Source of the DNA: Neelides folsomi
Taxonomy: Eukaryota > Arthropoda > Collembola > Neelipleona > Neelidae
Reading direction: 5' to 3'
Length of the DNA stretch: 64,000 bases
Assembly (NCBI GenBank): GCA_034687125.1
Contig: JAQGBZ010000225.1
Location: 1 to 64,000 of the forward strand
Positions 11,849 to 26,800 of this stretch are shown here, piece after piece. Positions within the stretch are counted from its first letter, which is position 1; the number at the start of each line of letters is the position of its first letter. The position numbers and the translations under genes were made by a program. Under the pieces are notes generated by a model that saw nothing but the letters and a program-made list of their open reading frames with translations, ran no database searches and was not told the DNA's origin.

Positions 11849-14800
11849 TCATAATCGCTCATCTCCAGGATGATATCCATTATTCCTATGGAGCGGTTGA
11901 CCCTCCGGCCCTCCCATCCGAGGTCGCCTCCTCTTGAAAAACCCACACTGAAAGGCAATAAACATTTTTTCAAAAAATGCAACCCTAATCCATTTATTTC
12001 GTAGTGGTGGAAGTCCACACCCAAGAGATCTTAATGGTCACTCATCCCATCAAGCCTGACAGAGGTCCGCCCTCAATTACCTAAAAATATTATTTTCCTC
12101 CCAGGACTTTTATGTCCTTTGCCGAATCGTGATTCTTTTTATCGACATTCATTTCTCGTAGAATGTGATTTGGAGGTGTGATAGGAAAGCAATTACTTCA
12201 TATAATGAAAAGAGTCCCCCTCCCCAAATCCCCAAACCTCACCTTGTAGAGAAGATAGACAATGAGCATGAGGAATAATATGCCTCCGATGACTGCCAGA
12301 AGATACACCCACCATGGTATGGGACCCGGCTTGGACAAGTCTGGCTCTTCCTCAACTGTCGTAACAATCTCAAGTTTTCGGTGGCGGAGATAGTTTGGAT
12401 CCACGTTGTAGGGAAGTGAAGTAACACGTGTGATGAGCCTCGATGAAATGTTCACACTTTGACCAGGAAACTCCTACAATTCAATGGGGAAAATTATTTT
12501 ATTTCGCCTTCGCAAATGCATTTGGGGCTGGGATGTGGAGGTTGAATAGGGATAGATTATCGTATGGGACGAAGGATCCAAATTGATTCTTGGAGCCACC
12601 AGGCGTAGTTTCCTCCTGTTGAACATCTACACTTTCCCCATAAAAACTTTACGTCTCAAGCCCAAGTTCCACTTTTTGCACAATAAGTTAAGGCATTTCC
12701 TATTCCGCTCTGTACTCCTTCAACTCCTTCTTCCCACACAATTCCCGGATTGAGGAAAAGAAAACGAATACAAGAGAATGAGAAGAAAAAAAATTTCCTA
12801 TTTGATGTGAATGTAAAATATACGAGTCAGTGGGAAAGTTTGAGAAACTTAAAACGTCGGTTCAAAGAAGAGCGCCAAGAAATATTACCTCGAAAACTTG
12901 GAACAAAAATGTGGACAATGTGGGAACAAAACAGTTTGAAAAAATTAGCATTAAAAGGAATCCCGGGTTGAATTTTGAAAATGATGTCAGGTCGATTTAT
13001 TATCATCACACCTATAGAGAGTAGGATTTGTAGTTGTGGGGAATTTAGTTATTTTTCCTCATTGCCTATCGCGCCTATGGGGTTGAAATTGGGAATAGCC
13101 GAACGTGGGGGTACGAAGGAATATAAAATAAATTCTTCCCACTCTCTCATCTCCGACCAATTTACCTCGACGCTCTTCATGCTCAGAGTGAGGAGAATGC
13201 TAAAACCACAGATTGTATATTTTAACAAAAAGAGTTTTCTCTAACGTTCATTTCACTTTATTTCATCCAGCTCTCCACTTCTTCAATTCTAATTTTAAGG
13301 CGAGCTTATAAAGAGTATAATCTTAATGACATCGTATTTTCACAAGTTTTCAACTTGTTTTCTTTTCTCTCCCAAATCCTTCTCACAGAAGGAACCAGTA
13401 CACATAGGTTCTGTGTGTAAGTACAATGAAGGGGTAAGTTATGGTGAGAGTTCAATTTACATACCGATTTGAAAGTGTCAGACCAAATGCGCCCTCGGAG
13501 CCAGAAGAGAACACTCGAGTTCTTCGCAAATGAAACAATTTTGCATTGAATTCTAATACATTTAGTCCGTCCGCATGAGAGATCTCTTTCAAGTTCATCG
13601 GCGAGCTCCCGGGCCGTGCCCCGCTTTGTTCTTCGCGAAAAGTCCTGGAAATTGGTTGAGATATTATTATAAAAGAAGGATAATATTGGACCTGGCAGGG
13701 GAAACCACAATTAAAATTAATTTTAGAAATGCTTGTCCCAATAAACCCTCAGAGGTCAGAGGAGATGATAAATTAAAAGGGAAATTGAGTTGAGAGAAAA
13801 TTGAATTTCATCTTATTTTAAGAATTTACCACAACCAGTCAAGCTGGACCCGATGGTCTTTCCCACATGAAAAAGCCGATTTAGGACAAAGCAGAGGAAA
13901 CCACCTTTGGGACATTATTAATTATATGAGGAATTTAAACTTTGTTGTTTCTTTTTATTGTGATATAATGAGATGGTTTCATCGTTGGAGAAGAAATCAA
14001 AGAGACCTCGGGATTGAAATGAAGAACAGTCGGCTGCAAATTGAGTTCTGGGGCGTGAAAGACTTAAAAGGGGTTTATACGAGTACTCGTACATAAAACT
14101 GTGTAGCTATTGATTACTGGAATAGATGACAGCATACATAGATATAAATATGTAAATACTCCTACATAAACAATACATACTCGAGTATTTAAAGCATAGG
14201 TAAATAAGAGAGTCAGCTCAACTCTTCTATAGGCAATACAATCACATTTTCACACTGATAAAGGCAAACAAAATTAAATGAAGACTCACTCGGAAATCCT
14301 CTTCGGATGAAGAATGGCCGAGATTATTTGAACCCGCACGACTGCTAAACTCTCTACTGTACGTCGACGAGCTCGTCTTCTGACTAAAGTTGCTATAAGT
14401 CCTCGATACTTGTCCACTTCTTCTGGAACTCCCAGACCAAGATTCGTGAAAGCTGGAATTTTTCGCACCAAAACGACCGTCTCTCTGCCCATGCAAAAGG
14501 GCCGACTCTTCAGTGTCGAGACCTCCCTTATGGCCCAGAAGGATCGTAGTTTTAGAATGCTCTCTAAGGCTCTTCGACTGGAATTTGCTGTGCTTTTGAA
14601 TTGAAACAGCCAAAGGGTTCACATCAGCAACTTCCTCGCAAGTTGCGGTTCCTTCGATAGCGGGTTGTTCGAGCAAATAAAGGAAGTCCTTTCCTGGGGG
14701 TAAAAATTAATTTTCAGAACGATTCCTGATTCAATTTCTTACATTAATAAGAACGTATGTTTAGATTCTTATAAATATATCTTCTAACTCAAGCGTAATG

Positions 14801-17800
14801 ATTCACATATAATCGACTCTTATAATTCGGTAGACAGATTTATTTAACTCAACTCCCAGTTCTACTTTATTAGATTAACATAAATGAAGCAGGATGATTA
14901 ACTATCTGTAGTGCTGATGGAATAATCTCACTTAACATAGAGTAATATATATTTAATTAATAACTAGATATTTTAGTCTAGTAATACCATTTAGTAATAT
15001 GTAATTTAATAATTTCGGAAATTAAAATGACTAATGCCCGAAGCGCTAATTTTAATTTCACATTGTACTTCCATTTGAGATGTGTTCAGTTCACATACTT
15101 ATAATTAATTGAAAATTTGGAAGCAATTAAAACATATTCATATTTACTTGCTTAGGTACTCGTATCACTTAACTTATATGCCATGCCATACTTCATATTT
15201 GGAACGCATGAATAGAATGAATATAAACTTTGCTCCCATTTCCAAACAAATGATGATGTTTGCTAAGGTTTGTTGTTGGGTTTAATTGTAAGTCTAACTA
15301 ATATTATGAGGAAGAAGATATGTTTTAAGCATGGTTTGATAAATACATTAATCATTTCTTATAATAAGAAAATTAATGCCAAGACTCGCAGAGTTCATTA
15401 AATTATTCTTAGGAAGAATTTCAATTAAAACTCTCATATAGTAATATTTATGGTTGACATATTTTATATTAAATTAAAATTTCAGCTCTTAATTGAAACC
15501 CTTAATAATGCTTAATATCATAAAACAAAAAGTAAATAAATATTAATTAATGAATTTTTTTCTTAATCTTCTAAAAGCTTCCCTAAAACATCTTTCAGTA
15601 AATAATGAAATTCACATTTTGAATGCAAAAGATATTATCTAAAAGTTAAAACTGAATGCATAAATATTGTAATAAGTATAAATAACTTATGTATTTATAT
15701 TTGACAACCAAAGAATAAAAGTTGAACATACCATCAAGAGTGTATGATGGCCAAATAATTGTCACTTCTGCTTCTTCGATGTCCGAAGGGCCATCACATT
15801 TAACTTCGTAAACATGGATAACTTCAGGACCAATGTCGGACTCTGTCTGTTTTGTAACTTGATTGTATGCAGATCCATTGTGGCTCACAATTTCCGGATG
15901 AGAAGCTCCGAAGATTTCGACATCCGTCTGAACGCGGATGGGCAGGGAGAGGAACTTGAGGTTGTTGTTTCGGGAATTTTCCTCCTCGGGGTTCGTGGAG
16001 TTGACTTCAATTTTGAAATCGAAGGATGATTTGAACTCTGAGCCATATCTGGGTTGGAAGAAGAGGCGAAATCGAACTTTGGCGTTTGAGGGTAGCGGAT
16101 TCCCAATGTCACACTTGAGGGTGTAGTTCGAGCTTGGACTCGGCGGGGAGCAGAGAATGGAAATGTCCGTCCGGTCATCCGTCAATCGCTGATTGTTGAC
16201 GTAGGCGAGCCCAGGGGGGACCGTCACATACAGCGTACTTTCGTAACTCTCTTCTCTCTTGTTGAAAACGTCAATATCCACATGGATCCTCCCAGTACTT
16301 CCCATTAGAAAAGTTTTGTTTGACCTGTCAAAGAGTTGTATTGTACTTTTTAGGCATTTTAGAAGTGTTAAACATATCCCGGGTTTATCCTGCGTTGTTT
16401 AAGACATAGAAGGGAAAGTCCGTCAGAATTAGGAGTTTAGTTATTTCCAACCACCAAAACTAATTATCAACTCGGCGAGTTTCCAGAAACTTTATATATA
16501 TTAATAAAGGCAAAGCTGACGTGATCAACCTTGCTCTAGTCAAAGTTTTCAAACCATCCGACCAACACCCCAATAACTGTTAAATGTCAATTAGATTGTA
16601 TTGTAAAATCAACAAATAAAAAGACAAAAGTGAAAATTGGGTTTTCAAATGTAAAATATGCCCCTTACTCTGTAACTTTGAGCTGGAGGTCTGGAATGCA
16701 GATATTGTCCGGGCCGCAGTTCTTTTGAATGGAAATCGAGTCTTTTTCGACCTTGGAGGTGGTCATGTCAATTACGAGCGGAAGCTGACGGCGATTTCTT
16801 GGATTTTCAAGCATAGAGTAACGGAGTTCCGCTTCGAGCGACGTTAGTTTGTCTATAATTTGAGCCTGTAAAAAGATGAAAAAAGAATAAAATCATATCA
16901 AAATTGAAATCACTTTCATTTCCACCAAAGTGAGTTTATGAATTTCCCCAGGCCTTTCCCTTCCTCAAATCAAGTTTCGGTTTCCTCCGGTATTTAGACA
17001 AACTCTTGGTGGTATGTATTCAAAACAATCCCCATGAAATATTTACCTTAAGATAGACTTGGGTTGTCATACACGAGGACCTTTTCCTTTGCAGCGACAC
17101 CGTCTGATTTATGATGTTTCGCCCCTCATTATTGGTGAAGAACATTCTGGGATCCTTGGGCTTGTTGGAATCAAGAATGTATTGGACGTTGAAGTCTGGA
17201 AAACACATAAGTTTCATCAAATCACCCACAATCTCTCATAAGTCTCTTAATGGAAGGAAGGTCGTGAGGGATGGATGGAAGGAAATGGCGTCTCATAAAG
17301 CGTAATAGAGAACCATTGGAGGATCTTAAAAATGATGAAGAAATTGATTGAGGATCCTTCCTCCTAATGACGTTAGTCACACCGAATGTTGAATAGGGCG
17401 TTTATGCAGAACGGGGTTTGGGAAATATGTGAATAATGATGGCGCGGAATGACATATCGCGGATTGCAGACTCCCTTATCCGCGCTTCATCGGATCCAAG
17501 AGAGATTTGGAGGGGGGTTGTGTCAGTGATCTCTATAAATAACCAAAGGGAGATTCCGAACCTATGTTCTCATCTGCTCCGATCCCATCGTATTCCATGC
17601 AGAGTTGGAGGCCCAAGCACGAGACCGGTGTCGAGTCCCGCAGTCTGCATGTCTTCTCTTCCAGATTGATCTGCTTGGAGGTCGAGGTGAAAGACAACTT
17701 GCAATTGACTCGAACAACTGGCTTCGATCTAATGGATCAAAACAGAAATTTTTTTTCTCTCATCTCCAACTCATCTTTCTCCACCAGCTTGAATCTCCTT

Positions 17801-20800
17801 TCAACTTTCCCACAAAAGAAACCCGGGGTTCATTGTGTGTGGGAATTACTACTTACTACTTTCATATCAAATCATTCTCTTTCATCTCGAGACTTATACC
17901 ATCCAAGTAATTGCATTAAATGGACTTTCCTTTGCCTACTTGTTGAGACCTCATTGGAACCTTCGTATTAAAGACGGCATTTATAATCTCATCACATTTC
18001 CTCATGTTTTTATTAATCCGCTTTTATGAATGGAAATTGAATTATTCTCCCCTTATTTATTTCCTTTATCGTTGTCGTAATCTCGTGCTCCCTCTTGCGC
18101 CGCGCTATGATTAAAAGCTGTTCTGCTCAATCTTGAGACGAATTTACTTTGCTTAATAACTCGAGAGAATAAATATAGAATGCAAGTAGATGAAATGGCC
18201 ACGAATTTGGTTCCTTTCCAAGTTCCAATCAGCTCTCAACGAAAAGCAAATAAGTAAGGCTTGAGAGGTGAGATTATGTTTTTTCTGTTAAAAGACTTCC
18301 ATGCTGGTGGAGATTCGTAAAATTATAAAATATATTGGAGCTTGTCCGTAAAATTGCTCTGGCTGACGCACCGGAAATAAGCGACAAAATCCGAGTCATA
18401 GGCACCCACAAGAAGATCAGGATATTGGTTCCCATCCAAGTCTCGCCCTCCAGACAGGGAGAATCCGAACGTGGAAATGCCGGAGTTGAGATTCTCAGCG
18501 TAGATAACCTGGTAAACATTAGAATCATTTAGAGTGGATAGGCCAACTTCCTCTTAATTGATCTACAGGAATTTGGTTCCGATTCAGATAAATATGTGAG
18601 ATGAGGTAAAGACAATGGTCATAAACCACTCACAGATTATTTATGCTAACTCTCTCATTAATCCCGACTTGTCAAGAACTGGGGGATTAAGTAGTGCGGA
18701 TAATTAGATGACTCACATTCAAACCAAAATTGCGTTTGTATCAAATACAGAATTCTGTGTGTATGTGTTACAAGTACATATATCAGCTTAAATATATTCA
18801 ATCCTTTGGGGAATATCAGGTCTCGCTTTTAATTCATTTTGAATATAGTGAGTTTACTTTGTAATAATATCATACATAATATGGTACATTGTGAGTAATT
18901 ATAATGACAACGAATATGGTACAAGAGTACAATGTACTACACACTGATATCTAAGTGTACAATAAAGAGTTAATGTTAATTTGCTACAATGCCAAAACGT
19001 ATCTATCTAAATATTTGTATTTCGCTCTAAAAGATTATAAATAATAGCTAAGTCAGTAGTAAAAACTTCAGTACATTACTTCCAGCAAATTAAGACCCTT
19101 GATGAATTAATCCTTGCCTTAATTGAATAAACGAGAAAATACGTGCTCTGTATTTGTGCTTAGAAAAACCCTACAATTTTTTAAACATGAAAAAAATGCA
19201 GAAAGAAGTCGTATTTTACTAATAACTTCGCGTTAGTGCATTCTTTTCAATTAAACATTTCTCGAGTATTCTTTTTCTCATTCTTGAGAGCAAATGTAGA
19301 CGTGCCGAATACCATTAATTATGATATACATATCTAACTGCAGCTGCATTAAGCATTCCAAATACCATAAATATATTGAGCTGCCAGATACACATTTCAT
19401 TCGTATAATATATGTACATACATATATGTAGCTTGTGCATTATCTTTGTAAGTAAATAAGTAATGTAAAGTAAAGTATTAGTAAAGTTGTATCTTTAAGT
19501 ATACTTAATCCTGTATGCATTTCTTCCATTAAGAACCAATTCGTTTTAAATGTAAAGATTACAAATATCTCTCTATCTTCACATGAGAAATTATTTAAAA
19601 CTTGTGGTATTTTAAACTCTTAAATCTGTATTGCTCTTCTTTCTTAAAGGTTAGTCAATATTTGGGAAAGAGCTAACAGAAAGTTCTAATCCAAAATAGA
19701 CACAGTTAGGACAGAACCATATCATCTAAACGTGAGTATTATAGTCAATACAAATACAGATACATGCATTTTCGCATTGTGAATGGAAGTGTATGGAATA
19801 AACTAAAGGAAATCAATTGATTTGAAAAAATAGACGTCATAAGCTGGAAATATTGTTAGTTGGAAGTAGAGGAAATTGAGTGGAAGAAGTAAAGTGATGT
19901 TTTTATTTAGGTTTTGAAAGTGTCGTCGTGTCGAATCGTCCGGTAATATGATCTCCAAAGAGCGAGCTCGTGAGTGTAAAAGTGGACTTGAGAAAGAAGT
20001 GGGGGATCGAGCTCCATCCCGAGAGTGATTCACATATCTCCTTGGCACACCAAACCTCTCAATCCTCATTTCCATCCCCATCTCATCTCCTCATAGAAAA
20101 GCCCCTTCCTCTCCCCGACTCCCATATTTCTTCGCTCATTCCGGAGAGAAGAAAAGAAGTAGAACAAAAAACAAATAAAGAATTACACTTCAGTTCAAAA
20201 GAAGCGAGAGCTTCGAGGAGGCGACGAAGGAGAGAAAGCAGACGAGGGCTTTTGAGTAATTTCTTAATTAGTGAGATGAATGGTGTGGAAGCTACAAGTC
20301 CACCACGGTCTATTATTACTAACAGAACGGATTCAATTAAAAGGCATACCTGAGTAAATTCCTTGCGAAGACCACTTTCCGAGCCCATGTAGATATAAAC
20401 GGCTCCTTGACCTTCGCCGTCGCCGGTTATGCCCGCATAAGGAGCTCCAACAGCAAAGTCTAGAGAAGAGAAAAGAATTGAAACTACGACTCGACTCTTA
20501 ATAAGTTTCTGATCCTTGTGTTGAATGTTGGAAATGTGGGCAAAAAGGAAGCTATGCATAATTGGACTCCAACTCACCTCCAAATCCATCCTTGTTGATG
20601 TCTCCTAATGCAGCGAGCGAGGTTCCAAACCGACCACGCTGTGCTGTCCCGTCCACTGAATCCCATTTTTTGAATTTGTGCTGGAGGAAAGAAGGGTAAT
20701 TAATTGTATTTATAAGGAGAACCTTGATGTTGATTCATCGCCCTTCCAATCCCTTTTATTCATCATCATCAAATTATCCAGTCAGATGAACCTTTGGGGC

Positions 20801-23800
20801 AGTGGGGAAAAGGATCAAGTGCGAGTATGATCGCCCAAAAAACATTTATTTCAACTTCTCCCTCCGAAACAAGTCTTCTGGTTATGGTTGGATATTCCTC
20901 ATGTAATCCCTTCACACTTTCCTTGAGGACATTGGAGAAAAAGGAAAGGCCGTCTCGCCTCGGTACATCATATTTCTTTTCATCTGGGCATTCACAAGAA
21001 TTTATCCGTCCGAATGCTAAGATGAGCATCTTTGATATGATAATTCATACTAATCATCTCCCTAACACATTTTTAAAAGGTATGACTCCTACTATTTCAT
21101 TTAATTCCAACGCGAAGGAGAAATTGACTTGTTAATAACTGTAATAAGGTGAGTTTGTTAGGTTTAAGAGGAGAGAAGCGTTATAAGTTTCAATTTAGGA
21201 CTCAGCTGGTCTCACTCATGAAGTTTCCACAGCTTCTGGTGAAATGAGGAGGGAACGCAATATCCTTGTGAAGTTGGTGAGCTGTATCCTTTTATCTGAG
21301 AAATAATCGGGAAATTGGAAGGACGAGAATATTGAATCAAATATTTACTCTTCTCGTCTGGTAGACAACGTAGACACGACCAGTCTCAATTTTCATAGAA
21401 GAGTCTTCAAAGTCGGTAAACATGGGAGCTCCAATGACAATGTCGTGTAGTCCATCTCCGTCGACATCGATCACACAGAGTGAATAGCCGAAATATGCCC
21501 CGATTTGTTCTCCGGTGATATTGTGAATGTGGCTCAAATCAGAAGCGTAGATAACAACCTGAGGAATAAACGGAGTAAATATTTATTTGAAAATCCTTAG
21601 TGCCACTTGGCGGTCTTTAGTGCGCTCCTTTGACCACGATTTGGACAGACGGTCCATTTGAGGGAAAGATCAGGATTCATTATTTTCAAAGAGCTTCGTG
21701 GTGGGTCATTAAGAGGAACTGAAGGGAAAACTCATAGGAGGAAGGCTCATACATTTCAGTAATACTTGTACCAGACCTTAATCTTTCAACTTTCTTGGAG
21801 ATTCTGGTCCATAAACGCTGGAAACAATAAGGTTCTGAAGGGGATTTTTATTTAAGAGAATTGAGAAGCCCTTTGTTCTAACGGGCCCTTTTTGGTTCGT
21901 GGAGATGGGAAACACATGGGCTTAATTTTATGAGGGTCTTACTTTTCCAGTGAGATTCGCTCCCCTCGGCATCCCCACGGCCACGTCGGATTCGTTATCA
22001 CCAGAAAACTCTCCATGAGCCACGGAATAGCCCAAATAACTGTCATCGTCGTAATTAGGGCCCTCTTGCGTCCACCGGATATCGGGCCGGGTCACGACGC
22101 TTTGTGAATAGAGTTGACCTTTAAGTAGAAAACCGTTTGCATTTAAATTCACCTCAAACATAATGTGATCAAAAAGGCTTTGCGTCGGAGCTTCAAAAAT
22201 AGAGAAGTGTGAAGTATAGGAGGAACAGTGTGCTTCTCTAAACATACGAAGGAAAATAAAGGCCGAACGTGAAGGGTTCGGTGGAGAAGTGAGAGCCATG
22301 TATTGTATTAAAATCTCTTGAGCAAACGATGGAGATTCAAAAGCTATATCAAAGTCACACGAATGGTAGACAAAAAAGCTCGAAGCAGCAGGAACAAATC
22401 CAAATTTAGGATGTTTGTTACTTTCAAAACACTTCCCAAAAGGCGGAGTAAAAAATCATGGGAAGGGACTCCTTTAAGCATTCCAAATCACTAAGCGGAT
22501 ATTTTTTAAATTTTTTGCTAAGGCTCAACAGGGAAGTAATAAAAATTCTCTCATTTTGTTTTAAACCCTACGCTTGCTCCATTTTCAAATGGAATTTCGA
22601 CAGGTTTCAAGTAAATGATGATCAGAATAAAACAGTTGGCCATGTGATTCACAGAATTTAAATGGTTGGCATTTAGTAATAAAAACAGATAACCCGGGAC
22701 AAAAGGTCTTTCATCACTTGTTCGTTGTTTGAAATTTTTAAGGAGAAATATTTTAAACATTCAATTAAATTTTTATGTGATATTATAAGATATTTTAGAT
22801 TGACCTAGTCTTGGAATTACACCATGAACTCTATCCTAAGTTGATAGATGTGGATATTCAAATATTAAAAATAATGGTTTTGTAAGCACAAAAAGACTCA
22901 TTTCAGGATTTGAGTAGGTCGCTGTTTTTAAGACTTTGCCTATTTTTCCTTTTATGTACAAATTTATCTTCTTCCTACATCACATTTGATGGATAATTTT
23001 ACGATCCTTCCATTTATTACGAATAAATTTTCTGTTTGACATTTTGAGAAGGCATTTTACGGCTTTTCTCATATTGATATTGGATATTTAATAAAAATTA
23101 CAGTGAACTTTTCCAATTTCAATTTTCATTTCTATTAAACTTTGTGAAATATGATAGCTGATACTTTAAGTTTTATTTATGGTTAAAATTTTATAAAATT
23201 GCTACCAATTTATATCAACCGAATATTACATTTGTATACTTATTTATGTCGTATAACTTAAAAATATGCGTAGTATAATATTTATTGAATAAAGAAAAGA
23301 AAATATTATTTTACTGATTGATTGCCAATTATCCTTTGAATTAAAAATGAATCATCATTTATCATGTATCTACCTAATGTAAGAATAGGAAGAGTAAAAT
23401 AACGCTTGGATAAATTTACTGTGACTTTTTTGCCAGATAGATATTTGGAATATTAAAAAGTGTGTTAAAGGCAGTGAAATTTTTTTTAATACACATATGC
23501 ATGTATAACTATTTAGGGCCACATGGCCAATGGATTCATACATTTAAGCTTGAAAATTGTAAATAGAAAGTTAGTCGAAGCCAAGCCAAGAATTTAAGCA
23601 ACACACATACAAAATTATGTATGTCACAAATCATCGTTAGGAGATTTGCGTTTAAAAGCGAAGAAAACGAGCAAAGCTCTGTAGGCTTGTGAAATTAGTG
23701 GAGTTGGTTGGTGGGAGGTAAATCAAGATTTATGTGTCTATTGTGAGTAGGCGATTGCATACCTGGAGAGATAAATTGGTAAAACGGAACAGGGTTCGCT

Positions 23801-26800
23801 GCAGATGACTTTCGGGAGTCGACCAAAAATAGCTGACCTTTATGGAAAACATTCTCATTGAACATCAGCCTGCTTTGACAACATCAGCATCATCACATGC
23901 ATTATTGAAATGATCAGCGTTACGAATATTAACTTGACGGCTTGGTGCGACACAATAGCAGATAGGGCGCATTTACCTCGAGCTCATTGAGACATTCTCG
24001 TGAGTTGGTTTATCATGAGCTTGACAGCCAAGGAGGGACATTGAGGCGACCCTTTTGTGGCGGGAACTCCCTCGACTCAACTAAATATTTTTAATTCCCT
24101 CTCACGAAGAGGAAATCGTCGGAGTGAGGGACTGGGAGAAAAATCCAAAGACTTCCACTCCATATTTGAGTGATGGGGGGAGTCTTGAGATTTAACTGCC
24201 ATTTTATTGCTTCACTCCATTATCATTTCATTCATTTCTCTCTGAGCCACTGTAAGGACCAAAATGGGCATTTGCTCCTACGCCCAAAGTTCTTGTCTTT
24301 ACCAGGGCCCATTAGACCAACGCCGTTGGATGTCGTTAAATAAGTCATTTACAAATTACTTATTCAATCTCATACCTTGCCAATACCAGCTCCCGACCGC
24401 TCCGAGAAACAACCGCCGGCCGTCCTGAAAAACAGAAGCAAGAACGTCTCATTCAACATTTAACACCGATTTGCTTTTCATCTCGGGAAATTGGTAATAA
24501 ATGACCAATGCCTGGGTCTCATTTCATATTTAAAACTCATTAATCTCTCAAGATCTTGACTCATCTTTGCTAAAGGTTTAGGCATTAGAAGGTTCAGAAG
24601 CTCTTGTAGACCTTCATAATGTCAGGTAATAAATTAGCATAATGGCATTTTACTTCTAATTCATCAATCTGTTTTTTATTACTAATGGCATTTGGCGTTC
24701 CAGGCCTGTTGGAACCCTGATTGGTAATTTATTTTTACAACACATGTTTTTTAAAACTTGTCTTTTAAGATCCCCATTCAAAGTTTGCACAGGCCTAAAA
24801 TTTAAGTTTATTATAATAGAACCCTATAAACGAATGAAGCGGACATAAAAACGAAGCCCGTGTGTGGATATGGCTAATGTACATATATCTGCATTTAGTG
24901 GTGTGGGTCTTAAAAGAATGGTTATTTCCTCAAAAGGAAAGGATCTGTAAAAATTCCAAGAATAAAAGACTTCAAGACGCTGTGACATCTTTTTTACGCC
25001 CTACCCAAATGACGAGGGGTTTTGCGATGAAGGAATTAGATATAATTTGAAAGCGGAAATAAAATTACCGAATCAACATCAGCTCCAAGTCCAAGTTGAC
25101 AAGATCCTTGTCGGTGGTAGCCCCATCGAGCTGAAAAATGGAGAAAGGCATTTTAATGTGAATCCAACATTGTTGCGACATGGGGTGTCGTGTGTGGGCC
25201 TGTAAGGTTCATCTGAGGAAGATCTCCGGTCTTACGTACATGTTCGACATGGCGAGTATTCGACAAACTCAGTGAAAGAGTCTTTAGCGACGAAGCAGGT
25301 TCCCACCGGGTCACGTCTCTTCCGATTCGTGCTAAACCAAGTGTAGCGCGGAGCACAAGCCTAATTGCACAAAATGAGAAGTTTAGAGCAAATCAAATAG
25401 TCGTACAAGAAAGCCTAACTTCCTATCATACTTAGATATATAGGATCATGTATTTAAGTACGACTTGTGTGTATTATGTGTATGTATGTGTGTGTTATGG
25501 ATGTGCAAGTTGGCCAGCCGGCATTTTAACTCCCCCATCCAAATCCAAGAGGTGGAAGCCAAGATGGAAAATGAGCCAAACTTAGGAGGAGAGGATGTAA
25601 AAATAAACGCTGGTTCCTCAACGCTACTCACTCCATTTCCTCGTCAAGTTTAAAAATTAAGTTTATTCAAGGAACCCCTTCCCATCGCGTCCTCAACCTC
25701 CTACTCTCCTCACTCCTGATTCACCTCATATAATCATTCATTCCCTTGTCAGACCCTCTCGGGTCTCCTGGGCAAGGAGCGGAAAGGGCAGCCATAAGGA
25801 GCTCACAAGGGAGAAATAAAGATTTGTCTTCTTCGAGACTGGTGGAATATAATATAGGGAAAGGAGATGCACGACTCATCCGTCGATGAGGATATCGGAT
25901 GCAAAGAGGATAAGGACCAACGATCTGTCCAACTCAGGAAAAAACCCACGAGGAAAAAAATAAGGAGAAATTCTTGGGACGGAGTTACTACAAATTTACA
26001 AACAATAGGCTGTCTTTTTTTCACACAAAGACTTTTCCATGAGCGGTGGAGGAGCATTGTAATGAAGTTGTCACTTTAATTCAATTCCGTCCAGTAATTT
26101 TGAGGCCGGTGTAATTCCTACTACGTATACAAAAGTCACAAAATGCTTAAACTTCGTACTTATATGGTTCTTCCCAATGTTCCCTCAGGTATTAAAGATA
26201 GCTTTGACGGGAAATGCACCTTCATTGAAGATTGTCTATTACAGGTGTGAGGCTCAAATTTGGTCTGGAGGGTGGATTTCCGAGCCAGACTATTAATTCC
26301 TTTACAAAGTAAAGGCTTAAAAGTGAATTGCATCTTTTATTGCTAAGGGGCGAAGTCCCTGAGGCTTCTAATAAGCTTCATGTAAAACTTTATGCAATAA
26401 TAAATGAAAACACACACCGGGGGCAGAGGGATCCCTTTTCTCCATACCCCTTGTCCATTTAATAAAGTAAATAAATATTATCAAAGTTATACAATAAGTA
26501 AATGCACTAACGGTCACTTGTGTAATACTTTGTAAATCTTTGTGCAGATAGACTTATTATATATACAAATACTGTGATGTATCTGTATCGTTATATCTGT
26601 ATTATGTATGTAATTTAGACTATCTAATTGTAGTTTTATTAATATAAAAAATAATATAATTTATATAAAGTTATATAATGATTGAATGATGAGAAGAAGA
26701 GCACCAGAGATGACAGCTATTAACAAGAGAAATCGATCCTAATAACACAATCCTCTAAGAGCTTCTGCCGTTAAAATGTATGCCTACGACCAGGAACTAA

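Noticed and set aside
17564-17971. 135-codon plus-strand frame
   Set aside because: It lies antisense to integrin exon 12 (17728-17562), whose minus-strand translation matches the family and fits both neighbouring junctions.
19970-20353. 127-codon plus-strand frame rich in Arg/Ser
   Set aside because: Low-complexity composition within an integrin intron, touching exon 10 on the other strand; no homology recognised.
21180-21300. Possible extra integrin exon between exons 8 and 9
   Set aside because: Exons 8 and 9 already join in phase to give the conserved YQTRR-HKFKKW link, and the candidate frame has no propeller character.
25231-25240. Stronger-looking donor GTAAGA at the end of integrin exon 4
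   Set aside because: It leaves the wrong phase for exon 5. The adjacent GTACGT donor gives [15 protein letters not shown], which matches the family.
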